Shown: piece by piece, positions 9,695 to 17,902 of the stretch
Numbering within the stretch: position 1 is the stretch's first letter
How the letters are laid out: the number at the start of each line of letters is the position of its first letter
Assembly: GCF_000190735.1 (NCBI RefSeq)
Contig: NC_015177.1
Coordinates: 2,542,001 to 2,606,000, forward strand
Origin: Pseudopedobacter saltans DSM 12145
GTDB taxonomy: Bacteria > Bacteroidota > Bacteroidia > Sphingobacteriales > Sphingobacteriaceae
Direction of reading: 5' to 3'
Length of the DNA: 64,000 bases
Position numbers and translations under genes: made by a program
Notes under the pieces: generated by a model
Seen by the model: only the letters and a program-made list of their open reading frames with translations
Database searches by the model: none
Told to the model about the DNA's origin: nothing

Positions 9695-10011
9695 TTACAT
9701 TTGGTTAGGTTTATGCAAATTAACTATTCCGTTGTTGAAAAAGAAATATTCTAACCTAAATTTATTATCATTAAAGAAACTGCTTTTTTCATCAAAATAA
9801 TTTGATACAGAGATTGCTTTCTTTCCTTTCCGAAAAATCGGCAAAGGCTCTCGCAAAGACAAAATAGGAATGTCACTGCTCCTAAGGAGTTCCTTTCGGA
9901 ACGAACCCGCGAAGCAGTCTTTATTTGGTCCAACACTAGCCTTTATTATCATTTGTCTGTTAAAATATTTTTACTGTATTTTGATACCAGGCTAATTAAA
10001 TATTAGAGTAC
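9695..10011. other. Intergenic region with a dispersed palindromic element
   Basis: No convincing gene. It holds the upstream regions of the TPR gene (minus) and the response-regulator operon (plus) and one member of the dispersed GATTGCTTCGC repeat family at about 9848-9920. Confidence 0.5.
9848..9920 (-). repeat. Dispersed GATTGCTTCGC-type repeat, inverted copy
   Basis: On the minus strand this reads as a variant of the element at 14081-14166: gactgcttcgc, then ttcgttccgaaaggaactcc, then cctattttgtc. Short frames crossing it are not genes. Confidence 0.7.
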
Positions 10012-10686
10012 ATGAAATTGCTCATTATAGAAGACGAAGTCGAGCTTTCAAAAAGCATAACGAAATATCTTTCTGATGAAAGTTATTTATGTGAACAGGC
10101 CTACACTTACCAGGCAGCTATCGAAAAGGTAGAGCTTTACGATTATGATTGTATTTTATTAGATCTGATGCTACCTGGCGGAAATGGTCTGGAGGTTTTA
10201 AATATCTTGAAAAAGCATAAGAAGAATGCGGGAGTAATCATCATTTCAGCAAAAGACTCGCTAGATGATAAAATTAAAGGACTTCAGATTGGAGCCGATG
10301 ATTACTTATCAAAGCCTTTTTTTTTACCGGAACTTGCCGCCCGTATACATTCTGTAATACGCAGAAGAAATTTCGAAAACTCCAATATCATAACTTACGA
10401 AGAGTTAGAAGTTGATGTCATTTCCAAGACCGTAAAAGTTAATCATATTCCCGTCCCTTTAACCAGAAAAGAATTCGACTTGCTACTTTTTTTAATGGGA
10501 AACAAAAATAAAGTAGTCACCAAAACCGCAATAGCAGAACATCTTTCAGGCGATTTAGCGGAAATGCTGGATAATTATGATTTTATCTATGCACATATCA
10601 AAAATTTAAAGAGAAAATTGGCAGACGCTGGTTGTCAGAATTATCTTAAAACACTATATGGCAACGGATACAAGTGGGAAGCATGA
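10012..10686 (+). CDS. OmpR/PhoB-family response regulator
   Basis: A 224-residue two-component regulator. The receiver domain (1-115) has the acidic pair E7/D8, phosphoacceptor D51 in LLDLMLP and K101 in SKPF. The C-terminal winged helix (about 130-222) is of the OmpR type, ending in YGNGYKW. Its stop overlaps the start of the following kinase gene (ATGA), so the two form a cognate pair. The LTA-synthase-like gene just downstream is the likeliest regulated neighbour, though this is inference from position. Confidence 0.9.
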   Translation: MKLLIIEDEVELSKSITKYLSDESYLCEQAYTYQAAIEKVELYDYDCILLDLMLPGGNGLEVLNILKKHKKNAGVIIISAKDSLDDKIKGLQIGADDYLSKPFFLPELAARIHSVIRRRNFENSNIITYEELEVDVISKTVKVNHIPVPLTRKEFDLLLFLMGNKNKVVTKTAIAEHLSGDLAEMLDNYDFIYAHIKNLKRKLADAGCQNYLKTLYGNGYKWEA

Positions 10687-11954
10687 CAAAGTTGCTCAGT
10701 AAACCCCTAAAAGCTTTTACGCTATATGCCTTATGTATTCTTTTGGCAAGCATTCCTGTATATTATTTCATAATAGATCAGATCTGGACACATGAGCTTA
10801 ACAAGCATAATGAAATTGTGAGTTCTTCGATCATAAAGAATCTGGAAAATTTGCATTTGAATAATCAGGAGCTGGAATCAAGTATAGCATTATGGAATAA
10901 AATGCTTCCGGACACAAAAATATCTCATGTAGAGATGCTACGCCCGGATAGTATATACGATGTGTACAGAAAGTCTGCGGCTCTTTATGGTCATCCTATG
11001 GACAGGTTCCACGGGTTGGTCACTTATTTTAGTTTAGATGGAAAAAACTACAGCCTGACAGTAGAGACCAATATCGAGGAAAGCTATGAAACTATTGCCG
11101 CAATAACAGTTATAACGGTTATTTTCTTTTCATTGATATTAGTCGGTTTCATTCAGCTTAACAAAAGGATTTCCGGTTCGTTATGGAAACCATTTTATGA
11201 AACCCTGGAAAAAATAAAAAACTTCGATATAGATAAACAACAGCCTATTGACTTCAAAAAAAGCGAGTTTCTGGAATTTGAAGAAATGAACCATAGTATC
11301 AGTAGGCTTATTGAGAGTAATTTAAAAGCATATAATCAACAAAAAGAGTTTACAGAAAATGCTTCTCATGAACTACAAACTCCACTGGCAATAATTCAGT
11401 CCAAACTTGATATCCTGCAAAATTCCAGTATAGATGAAGAACAATTTCATATTATAGAAGAAGCAGGGATGGCACTTACGAGAGCATCCAGAATTAATAA
11501 AAATCTGCTCCTTTTAGCCAGGATAGAAAATCAACAATTTCCGGAAACAGAAGAAATTAGTATTAACGAATCTTTAGATGATTTATTAAGTTTATTATCG
11601 GACTTTCTTAAAGATAAAATCCTTAAATTGGATTCAGGTAATGAATTAATTATCCACAGTAATAAAACACTGTTAGACATTATGCTAACCAATTTAATGA
11701 TGAATGCCATCAGACATACTAAACCAAATTCCGAAATTCAAATCTCTTTATACAACAGGAGATTAAGCATCTCTAATACCGGAGACTCTCCCTTAGAAGA
11801 AGAAAAACTATTTAGAAGATTTAGTACGGTAAACAAAAACAAACCGGGAAGTGGCTTAGGCCTTTCTATTGTCAAAGAAATCGCCAAAAGGTACCATTGG
11901 GAAATAGCATACTCTTTCCAGAACAGCATGCACACATTCACAATTGACTTCTAA
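10683..11954 (+). CDS. Sensor histidine kinase, partner of the upstream response regulator
   Basis: A 423-residue kinase with two membrane segments (about 8-30 and 138-158) flanking a roughly 100-residue periplasmic sensor region. The phosphoacceptor box ENASHELQTPL carries H229. The N box is NLMMNAIRHT and the G box is GSGLGLS. The ATG at 10683 overlaps the response-regulator stop as ATGA; a start three codons earlier is possible but less likely. The ATPase domain is compact. It presumably senses an envelope signal and controls the regulator encoded with it. Confidence 0.88.
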   Translation: MTKLLSKPLKAFTLYALCILLASIPVYYFIIDQIWTHELNKHNEIVSSSIIKNLENLHLNNQELESSIALWNKMLPDTKISHVEMLRPDSIYDVYRKSAALYGHPMDRFHGLVTYFSLDGKNYSLTVETNIEESYETIAAITVITVIFFSLILVGFIQLNKRISGSLWKPFYETLEKIKNFDIDKQQPIDFKKSEFLEFEEMNHSISRLIESNLKAYNQQKEFTENASHELQTPLAIIQSKLDILQNSSIDEEQFHIIEEAGMALTRASRINKNLLLLARIENQQFPETEEISINESLDDLLSLLSDFLKDKILKLDSGNELIIHSNKTLLDIMLTNLMMNAIRHTKPNSEIQISLYNRRLSISNTGDSPLEEEKLFRRFSTVNKNKPGSGLGLSIVKEIAKRYHWEIAYSFQNSMHTFTIDF

Positions 11955-12011
11955 AAATTCAGAATTTATTCAGAATTGGGCTATAATCTTGTTCAACGAA
12001 AAGCTTTTCGA

Positions 12012-13964
12012 ATGTTAAAACAGTTTTTAAATAGCAGATATGCTCTGCTAGCCTATTTTATTTTGGGTTTTGTGTGCGTTTCTTTTTTATTACGCACCGG
12101 CCTGCTCATGTTCTCTCTGGAGAAAACAAAATTTAGTGTCCCGGGAATTTTAAGAATTTACGCCCAGGGCTTAATTTTCGATCTCACAGTCGCCTTACTA
12201 CTATCGGCAACTTACCAGTTATATCTATTGCTGCTACCCGAAAAACTGATCGGTTCTGTCTTCAATAAAGTAGCTACATATAGCTGGCTTACACTGATGT
12301 TGTTTATCTGTTTCCTTTCATTTTTTGCTGAAGTAACCTTTTGGCAGGAGTTCGAAAGCAGATTTAATTTTATTGCTGTTGACTATCTTATTTATACTTA
12401 CGAAGTCATTAATAATATCAACGAATCTTATCCTTTACCAATACTTATTGGATGTATTTTGCTTCTGGTGTTATTTGCATTTTTTCTTCTGAAAAGATTG
12501 GGGGTATTTCAGCGAGCTTTCAAAAAAGGAATGCCTTTCAAAAAGAGAATCGCTATATCAGGTATATTATTAATTGTAACCATTTTAGCTCCTCTGCTAT
12601 TAAGCAATTCCAATGCAGATATTAGCGAAAACAGATATGAAAATGAACTAGCGAAAGCAGGTATTTTTTCCTTTTTCTCGGCATTTAAAAACAACGAGCT
12701 AAACTATAATGATTTTTACAGCCTTATTCCAGATAAATTAGCTTTTCAATTGGTTCGTTCTGACCTAAAAAACCCGGAATCAACCTTATCAGACCAATGG
12801 AATGCTATTAAAAGAACGATAAAAAGTCCTGCGACAGCATATAAACCCAATGTCATTATGATTACGGTCGAGAGCCTGAGCGCCGATTTTCTTGGCTATT
12901 TTGGAAACCAACAGCATCTGACTCCGGTTTTAGATTCCCTGGCACAAACCAATCTGGTATTTACCAATATGTATGCTACTGGAACACGTACTGTCCGCGG
13001 TATGGAAGCACTGTCTTTAAGCATTCCTCCCACTCCCGGAAGCAGTATAGTGAGAAGACCCAATAATGATAAATTAACAACCATTGGCCATATTTTTGAA
13101 CAGGAAGGCTATACGCGAACATTTTACTATGGAGGTGATGGCTATTTTGACAATATGAACGAATACTTCGGTAAAAATGGCTTTGACATAACCGATAGAG
13201 GTAGAAAATTAAACTTGGGAGATTCTTATACCACTCACCGCAAATTAATTACGGATAAAGATATACAATTCGAAAACGCATGGGGAATTTGCGATGAAGA
13301 TCTATTTAATGCAGTTATCAGAGGTTCTGACGAATCTTTTAATAATGGCAAACCATTTTACAACTTTGTGATGACTACTTCTAATCATCGCCCTTTTACA
13401 TTTCCTGCCAACAAAATTAATATGCCGCAAGGAAATCGAGAAGGTGCTGTTAGATATACAGATTATGCAATCGGTCAGTTTTTAAACCAAATTAAGAGTA
13501 AACCCTGGTATAAAAATACGGTAATCATTATCGTCGCCGACCATTGTGCCAGTAGCGCCGGTAAAAATGAGATTGATGTTAGCAAATATCACATCCCTTG
13601 TATTGTGGTGAATTTGCCAGATCAGCAGCATAAGACTATAGACAGTATGTGTTCTCAGATTGACCTTTATCCTACTTTATTCAATATTTTAGGATGGACT
13701 TATCAAAGTAATCTGTATGGACAGGATGTTTTGGAAAAAACATATAAACCAAGAGCATTTTTAGGTACCTATCAGAAACTGGCCTATTTAAGTGGAGATA
13801 GTTTAGTAATATTAGGACCGCAACAGCAAATCGAAACCTTTAAATATAACAAGTCGGATAACGAACAAACAGCAACAAAGCTTAATAAAGAAACTGTAGA
13901 AAAAGCTATCGCTTATTATCAGACAGCTTATGATCTGTTTAAACAGGGTGGCTTAAAACAGTAA
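12012..13964 (+). CDS. LTA-synthase-family membrane sulfatase-fold phosphotransferase
   Basis: A 650-residue membrane enzyme with about five N-terminal membrane helices (within residues 1-200), then a large periplasmic alkaline-phosphatase/sulfatase-fold domain. The segment NVIMITVESLSAD starts this domain, and the Thr in GTRTVRGMEA matches the nucleophile position of lipoteichoic-acid synthase. IIVADHCAS and the later metal-binding region are also present. Gram-negative members transfer phosphoglycerol or phosphoethanolamine to envelope glycans or lipids. Start: ATG at 12012 precedes the first hydrophobic segment; an in-frame TTG at 11976 is less likely. It lies 57 bases after a two-component pair and probably belongs to that operon, suggesting envelope modification in response to stress. 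Confidence 0.82.
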   Translation: MLKQFLNSRYALLAYFILGFVCVSFLLRTGLLMFSLEKTKFSVPGILRIYAQGLIFDLTVALLLSATYQLYLLLLPEKLIGSVFNKVATYSWLTLMLFICFLSFFAEVTFWQEFESRFNFIAVDYLIYTYEVINNINESYPLPILIGCILLLVLFAFFLLKRLGVFQRAFKKGMPFKKRIAISGILLIVTILAPLLLSNSNADISENRYENELAKAGIFSFFSAFKNNELNYNDFYSLIPDKLAFQLVRSDLKNPESTLSDQWNAIKRTIKSPATAYKPNVIMITVESLSADFLGYFGNQQHLTPVLDSLAQTNLVFTNMYATGTRTVRGMEALSLSIPPTPGSSIVRRPNNDKLTTIGHIFEQEGYTRTFYYGGDGYFDNMNEYFGKNGFDITDRGRKLNLGDSYTTHRKLITDKDIQFENAWGICDEDLFNAVIRGSDESFNNGKPFYNFVMTTSNHRPFTFPANKINMPQGNREGAVRYTDYAIGQFLNQIKSKPWYKNTVIIIVADHCASSAGKNEIDVSKYHIPCIVVNLPDQQHKTIDSMCSQIDLYPTLFNILGWTYQSNLYGQDVLEKTYKPRAFLGTYQKLAYLSGDSLVILGPQQQIETFKYNKSDNEQTATKLNKETVEKAIAYYQTAYDLFKQGGLKQ

Positions 13965-14080
13965 GGTAAGTAAGACAAACAGAGCGCATAGGTTTCTGCT
14001 CTCTAAAAAGAGTCTCCAACTTTTAGCATGTAATAGCCTGAGTTCGATTGTTATTTTAAGTGTTGTATTTCACTAAACGG

Positions 14081-14166
14081 GATTGCTTCGCAGGCTCGTT
14101 CCGAAAGGAACTCCTTTGAAGCAATGACGCTCCTATTTTCTGTCATTACGAGGAACGAAGCAATCT
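14081..14166 (+). repeat. Dispersed GATTGCTTCGC element, copy in unit 1
   Basis: Starts gattgcttcgcaggctcg and ends aacgaagcaatct, so its ends are complementary and the whole can fold. The inner part ccgaaaggaactcctttgaag is a second small palindrome. The same element occurs at 14390-14475, at 9848-9920 (reverse) and, shortened, at 17402-17466. Confidence 0.8.
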
Positions 14167-14256
14167 CTTGGAATCACATACTTATTGTAAAATATCTATC
14201 CCCTCCAACCCCATATCTTTTCAATATCATCCCGCTGCTCTCAGACCGCCCCTCTG

Positions 14257-14299
14257 TCCGTAGTCTTGTGCACTGGAATAGAGCCAGGCAGACTACGGA
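14257..14299. repeat. Inverted repeat TCCGTAGTCT / AGACTACGGA
   Basis: Ten-base perfect arms (14257-14266 and 14290-14299), repeated in the second tandem copy. They match the tccgtag...tctacgga words of the repeat block at 2.8-3.1 kb. Confidence 0.65.
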
Positions 14300-14389
14300 T
14301 TATCAAATAAAAAAGAGTCTTCGACTCACTTTAGAATGTAATAGCCTGAGTTCGATTGTTATTTTAAAGTGTTGTATTTCACTAAACGG

Positions 14390-14475
14390 GATTGCTTCGC
14401 AGGCTCGTTCCGAAAGGAACTCCTTTGAAGCAATGACGCTCCTATTTTCTGTCATTACGAGGAACGAAGCAATCT
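14390..14475 (+). repeat. Dispersed GATTGCTTCGC element, copy in unit 2
   Basis: Apparently identical to the element at 14081-14166, as expected if the whole 309-base unit was duplicated. It contributes to a 145-codon frame at 14124-14561 that repeats itself and is not a gene. Confidence 0.8.
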
Positions 14476-14909
14476 CTTGGAATCACATACTTATTGTAAA
14501 ATATCTATCCCCTCCAACCCCATATCTTTTCAATATCATCCCGCTGCCCCTCTGTCCGTAGTCTTGTGCACTGGAATAGAGCCAGGCAGACTACGGATTT
14601 TCATATAAAAAAGAGTCTCCGACTCACTTTAGAATGTAATAATATCCCTCCTAATTCAAACCTTAGCCTGAACACCTATTTTAAAAAAGAACAAGCCTCC
14701 CTTTACTCTATTCTTAACTTGAAAAACTTCCTCTAGTGAAGCATGTTTTTGACCAGATGCTATTTTTTATTTATTTAAAACACTACTAATCAAAACATAA
14801 ATCATTTATCTCACAACACAAATATTTCGAAAACCACAATATGATCTCACTTCTCCTACACCATTTGATAGACGATAGCCCTGGGTCTGAAATAATGAAG
14901 ATTGTCTGT

Positions 14910-15551
14910 TTATACACACCCACCATATACCGAATCCGACAACTCATTCCCTACAACATCATAAACCCCAACATATATATGAAGATGAGGATAGCTTGCA
15001 AAAGAGGCCGCTTCACCGAGGTTCCATATAAAACTCCCATCCGATATTTTCGCTCCGCCTTCATCAAACCAAATCTGTCCATTTTCAATGGCATAAGCCA
15101 TAACCACAAGAATCCCACGCTTGTACTCATATTGTACAGTGTCCCATTGTATATAGACATTGTTTTCTTCACGCGTGACTGCCAAAAGAAGAGGCTCCAT
15201 CAAATCGCCCCTAAAAACCAATACCTTTTCAGGATTAACATAAGGTACATTGTCTTCATCATAATCGATAGCATTCCTGAAAGTGTAGGATTGTGCAGCT
15301 TGGAAAGTACCTACCCTGCTCCCCCGGGGAGCTATATTCCTATAACCAAAATCGATTACCTGTTTTAGGGGTTTCAAAAACTCCGACACCGCCTTCATCC
15401 TCGCCCTATTGAGCGAGGTCAATGCTGTGGGTTTTCGCTTGACCACTTTAGGTAAACCACGGATAACAGTTTGACCATTCAACTGATAACCTACGATACT
15501 GCCCACTTTCCCCGAAAACGGACCGTTAATACCTTCTTTAAGTATAGCCAT
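14910..15551 (-). CDS. DUF6266 family protein, function unknown
   Basis: A 213-residue protein recognisable from its N terminus (MAILKEGINGPFSGKVGSIVG, then YQLNGQTVIRGLPK), the signature of DUF6266 proteins common in Sphingobacteriaceae. It has no signal peptide. The N-terminal 80 residues are glycine- and basic-rich, while the C-terminal half is strand-rich and ends in a Gly-Gly-Cys-Val tail. It stands alone, flanked on both sides by repeat-rich DNA. No function is known to me. Confidence 0.75.
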   Translation of the reverse strand: MAILKEGINGPFSGKVGSIVGYQLNGQTVIRGLPKVVKRKPTALTSLNRARMKAVSEFLKPLKQVIDFGYRNIAPRGSRVGTFQAAQSYTFRNAIDYDEDNVPYVNPEKVLVFRGDLMEPLLLAVTREENNVYIQWDTVQYEYKRGILVVMAYAIENGQIWFDEGGAKISDGSFIWNLGEAASFASYPHLHIYVGVYDVVGNELSDSVYGGCV

Positions 15552-16247
15552 AATGTAAAGGTTTATAAAGGACTACCCCAGTTAGCGAATGGGTATACTT
15601 TAAATATACTAATAATAGTATTAAACTATAAATAAAAGAATGAGAAAACAGTGACTTCATAGAGTTTTACCTCTATGAACCCTCTATAAACCCTCTATTT
15701 TACCACTAAAATCTCTCTGTAAAAAGAGACTGAATATCGAATGAATTATTAATCAATGATGGAGGAAAAAACTATAAAACACAGAGAGCTTTAAAAGGCC
15801 GCCGCCGATTAGACTGGCTCGTAATCCTTTCCGGCAAAGACCTTGGCGTATGGACACATCTTTGCGATGGCTTTAAATTATTGTTTGCCGTTTATCGAAC
15901 AACGGATTAAAGGATTTCACAGAAACTGGACATTTGCCTATATGGCTCGCCAATCCATCTCGAAGTGATTCCTAAAGACTCCTTTGATTCTGATTCCCTG
16001 AACTTTATGAGTGGGCTAATATAGTCTTGTTTTCTGTTATCCCTTCCTTCAGGCAACAGGTTCCGAATCAAGTTCGGAATGACATCTTTATGTACAGCTA
16101 TCTGATGTACATGAGAATGTCTTCGGGAAAAGAATTCCTCTATTTTCAATAAAAGGACGACATTCCTAATAAGATTTACAGATAAGACAAAGACGTAGCT
16201 ACCTTACATTGGCAATCTGTCTACATCTTCAAGAATTTATTTGATTT
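15552..16247. other. Gene-free region with a short dispersed repeat
   Basis: No supported gene. The part next to DUF6266 is very AT-rich and should hold its promoter. A segment at about 15795-15905 is richer in G+C than its surroundings and looks like decayed coding or transferred DNA, but I cannot identify it. A common intergenic repeat lies at 16030-16090. Confidence 0.45.
16030..16090. repeat. Intergenic repeat with TTCCGAA-TTCGGAA hairpin
   Basis: Arms ttccgaa (16061-16067) and ttcggaa (16073-16079) sit in a context that, read on the minus strand, translates as VIPNLIRNL. This peptide is the familiar artefact of translating dispersed intergenic repeats of this kind. It was therefore not called as a gene. 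Confidence 0.65.
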
Positions 16248-17342
16248 TTAACTCGGTATATTTATCCCCGTATAAGAAGCGATATCCATTAAAGAATTCA
16301 CCACTTCTTTATGTAACGGAATACCGTCACGCATCCTTAACTGATAAGCCTCTCTTTCAGGATCTCCCGGAATTAAAACTCCAGATGTACCTGGTCGGGG
16401 CAGCGTATTCCTCATCGTGTGAATCCACTCATCGATATTTGTTTTAAATTCGTTTTTATCTCTAAAGCCATCTATTTCCCAAGCACCAAAAAAATGGCCT
16501 ATTCCCTTTCCTACCTGTTTTTCAGGTAAAGCGGAATTTATTGCAAAGGGAACGGTAAACGGCCCCCAATTGGCTCCGCTTAATACTGCAGACAGAATAT
16601 CAACCATACTTGCCAGACAATAACCTTTATGTCCACTTCCATCTTTATCTGATCCTAATGGCAATAATGCTCCGCCATTTATCATCTCTGAAGGCATAGT
16701 TGTTGAATAACCGTTTTTATCTATACACCAGCCTTCGGGTATTTTTTCATTTTTTCTATCGGCAATCTCTACTTTACCATATGCTACTGCGCTAGAAGCT
16801 AGGTCTATAATGATAGGAGGTTCTTTATAAGCAGGAAAAGCTATTGCTAAAGGATTTGTTCCGAGCATTTTTTCGGCACCATTAAAAGGAGCTACACCTT
16901 TAGTAGTATTAGTCATTGAGAGCCCAATGATATCATCTTTCAATGCCATAACTGGATAATAACCTGCGGCTCCGTAATGGTTGGTATTGCATACACTAAC
17001 CCAGCCCGAGCCATGAAGTTTAGCTTTTTGAATAGCTATATCCATACATTTCGGACCTACTACCAATCCTAAACCATTATCTCCATCTATGGTGGCTGTA
17101 CTACTTTTTTCTCTTATGATTTTAATCTCTGGCTTCGGATTAATTTTACCGGTTCTTAAAAGGTCAAAATATGTTTTTAAACGGGCTATTCCATGCGAAT
17201 CAATCCCATGTTCGTCACTATAGGCCAGTACGTCTGCAGCAAGTATTGCATCGTCATAAGGAACATCAAAATGAACAAATACTTCTGTAGTAAACTCTCG
17301 TAATTGCGTGGATGAAAAAATTGTAAAATCCGTATTACTCAT
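16248..17342 (-). CDS. Malate/L-lactate dehydrogenase (Ldh2) family oxidoreductase
   Basis: A 364-residue cytoplasmic NAD(P)-dependent dehydrogenase of the malate/L-lactate/ureidoglycolate dehydrogenase family, which has its own non-Rossmann fold. Family landmarks include DEHGIDSHGI near residue 50, CNTNHYGAAGYY near 125, and SGHKGYCLA near 240, where the His/Lys-rich stretch forms the active site. ATG at 17342 is preferred to a TTG two codons earlier. It is the last gene of the long minus-strand carbohydrate locus, with a repeat between it and its upstream neighbour. It probably oxidises or reduces a 2-hydroxy acid derived from the sugar pathway. Confidence 0.85.
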   Translation of the reverse strand: MSNTDFTIFSSTQLREFTTEVFVHFDVPYDDAILAADVLAYSDEHGIDSHGIARLKTYFDLLRTGKINPKPEIKIIREKSSTATIDGDNGLGLVVGPKCMDIAIQKAKLHGSGWVSVCNTNHYGAAGYYPVMALKDDIIGLSMTNTTKGVAPFNGAEKMLGTNPLAIAFPAYKEPPIIIDLASSAVAYGKVEIADRKNEKIPEGWCIDKNGYSTTMPSEMINGGALLPLGSDKDGSGHKGYCLASMVDILSAVLSGANWGPFTVPFAINSALPEKQVGKGIGHFFGAWEIDGFRDKNEFKTNIDEWIHTMRNTLPRPGTSGVLIPGDPEREAYQLRMRDGIPLHKEVVNSLMDIASYTGINIPS

Positions 17343-17401
17343 ATTCAACAGAACTGTATAGAGTCAAATTAAAAAATGCAGTAGACTCGTTTATGAATAT
17401 T

Positions 17402-17466
17402 AGATTGCTTCGCAGGCTCGCAATGACACAAAATAGGAGTGTCATTGCGAGCTCGCGAAGCAATCT
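17402..17466. repeat. Dispersed GATTGCTTCGC palindrome, short form
   Basis: An almost perfect 65-base inverted repeat: agattgcttcgc and ctcgcaatgacac on one arm pair with gtgtcattgcgag and gcgaagcaatct on the other, around the loop aaaatagga. At 17508-17535 the word tcgaactcaggctattatttta is the reverse complement of the start of the 309-base unit at 14031, so a larger part of that unit is present here in inverted form. Confidence 0.85.
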
Positions 17467-17542
17467 CTACTCACTATGAAAAACTATTATTTATTATTTA
17501 GAACTATTATTTAATCGAACTCAGGCTATTATTTTATTTATC

Positions 17543-17899
17543 CTATTTCACTTCCGCTTTACTCTCTTTCTTACCCAGTTTCTCTAAAAGATCTTCTACC
17601 TTTTTAGCAGTTTCTTTACCGAATTTTTTTTCCATTTCGGTATTTTTTTCCTTCCTTAGTTTTTCTGTAGCAGCTTTTTTGGCTTCATCTGCTAAACTTT
17701 CGTTCTTTCTAACTTCTCTGATTTTAGCTTTATAATCGTCCTGTACCGCAACAATCTGATTGATAACTTCATCACTCAATTTCAGCTCCTGTTTTAAGCC
17801 CTCTTTAACTTCTGCTTTTTTCTTAGCAGCTCCGCCCTGAGCAAAAGAAGTTCCGATTAAGCATAGGCTCAATCCGATTCCTAAAAATATTTTTTTCAT
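17543..17899 (-). CDS. Small periplasmic helical protein, Spy/CpxP-like
   Basis: A 118-residue exported protein. The signal peptide ends near TSFAQ, leaving a very lysine- and glutamate-rich, almost wholly helical mature part. The segment LKLSDEVINQIVAVQDDYKAKIRE resembles the LTxxQ helices of periplasmic chaperone-like proteins of the Spy/CpxP type, but the match is weak. Three bases separate it from the upstream HbpS-like gene, so the two are co-transcribed. Function is otherwise unknown. Confidence 0.6.
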   Translation of the reverse strand: MKKIFLGIGLSLCLIGTSFAQGGAAKKKAEVKEGLKQELKLSDEVINQIVAVQDDYKAKIREVRKNESLADEAKKAATEKLRKEKNTEMEKKFGKETAKKVEDLLEKLGKKESKAEVK

Positions 17900-17902
17900 G
17901 AT

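Larger units (their letters stand above)
14031..14640. repeat. Tandem duplication with a 309-base unit
   Basis: Copy 1 (14031-14339) begins taatagcctgagttcg; copy 2 (14340-14640) begins with the same word. They differ by an 11-base deletion in copy 2 (the tctcagaccgc segment near 14238), a one-base insertion near 14368, and few substitutions. The junction word aaaagagtct...actttagaatgtaat also follows copy 2. The very high identity points to a recent duplication. Confidence 0.9.
13965..14909. other. Gene-free repeat block
   Basis: A 945-base stretch without a supported gene. It is dominated by a roughly 309-base tandem duplication (14031-14640) containing two members of the GATTGCTTCGC element family and arms shared with the repeat at 2.8-3.1 kb. 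The remainder (14641-14909) is AT-rich, with nothing recognisable except the 3' flank of the DUF6266 gene. Confidence 0.65.

Noticed and set aside
9695-9952. An 85-codon minus-strand open frame next to the TPR gene
   Set aside because: Made largely of the dispersed GATTGCTTCGC element; no plausible protein pattern.
11976-12011. TTG start extending the LTA-synthase-like gene by 12 codons
   Set aside because: The ATG at 12012 leads directly into the first membrane helix and needs no alternative start codon.
14124-14561. A 145-codon plus-strand open frame
   Set aside because: It encodes the same peptide twice because it crosses the 309-base tandem repeat, and it consists of dispersed repeat elements. 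Not a gene.
14841-15368. A 175-codon plus-strand frame opposite DUF6266
   Set aside because: It is the antisense shadow of the DUF6266 gene, which has a recognisable family N terminus.
15907-16149. An 80-codon minus-strand open frame
   Set aside because: Contains VIPNLIRNL, the usual translation artefact of a common intergenic repeat; no domain or conservation signs.
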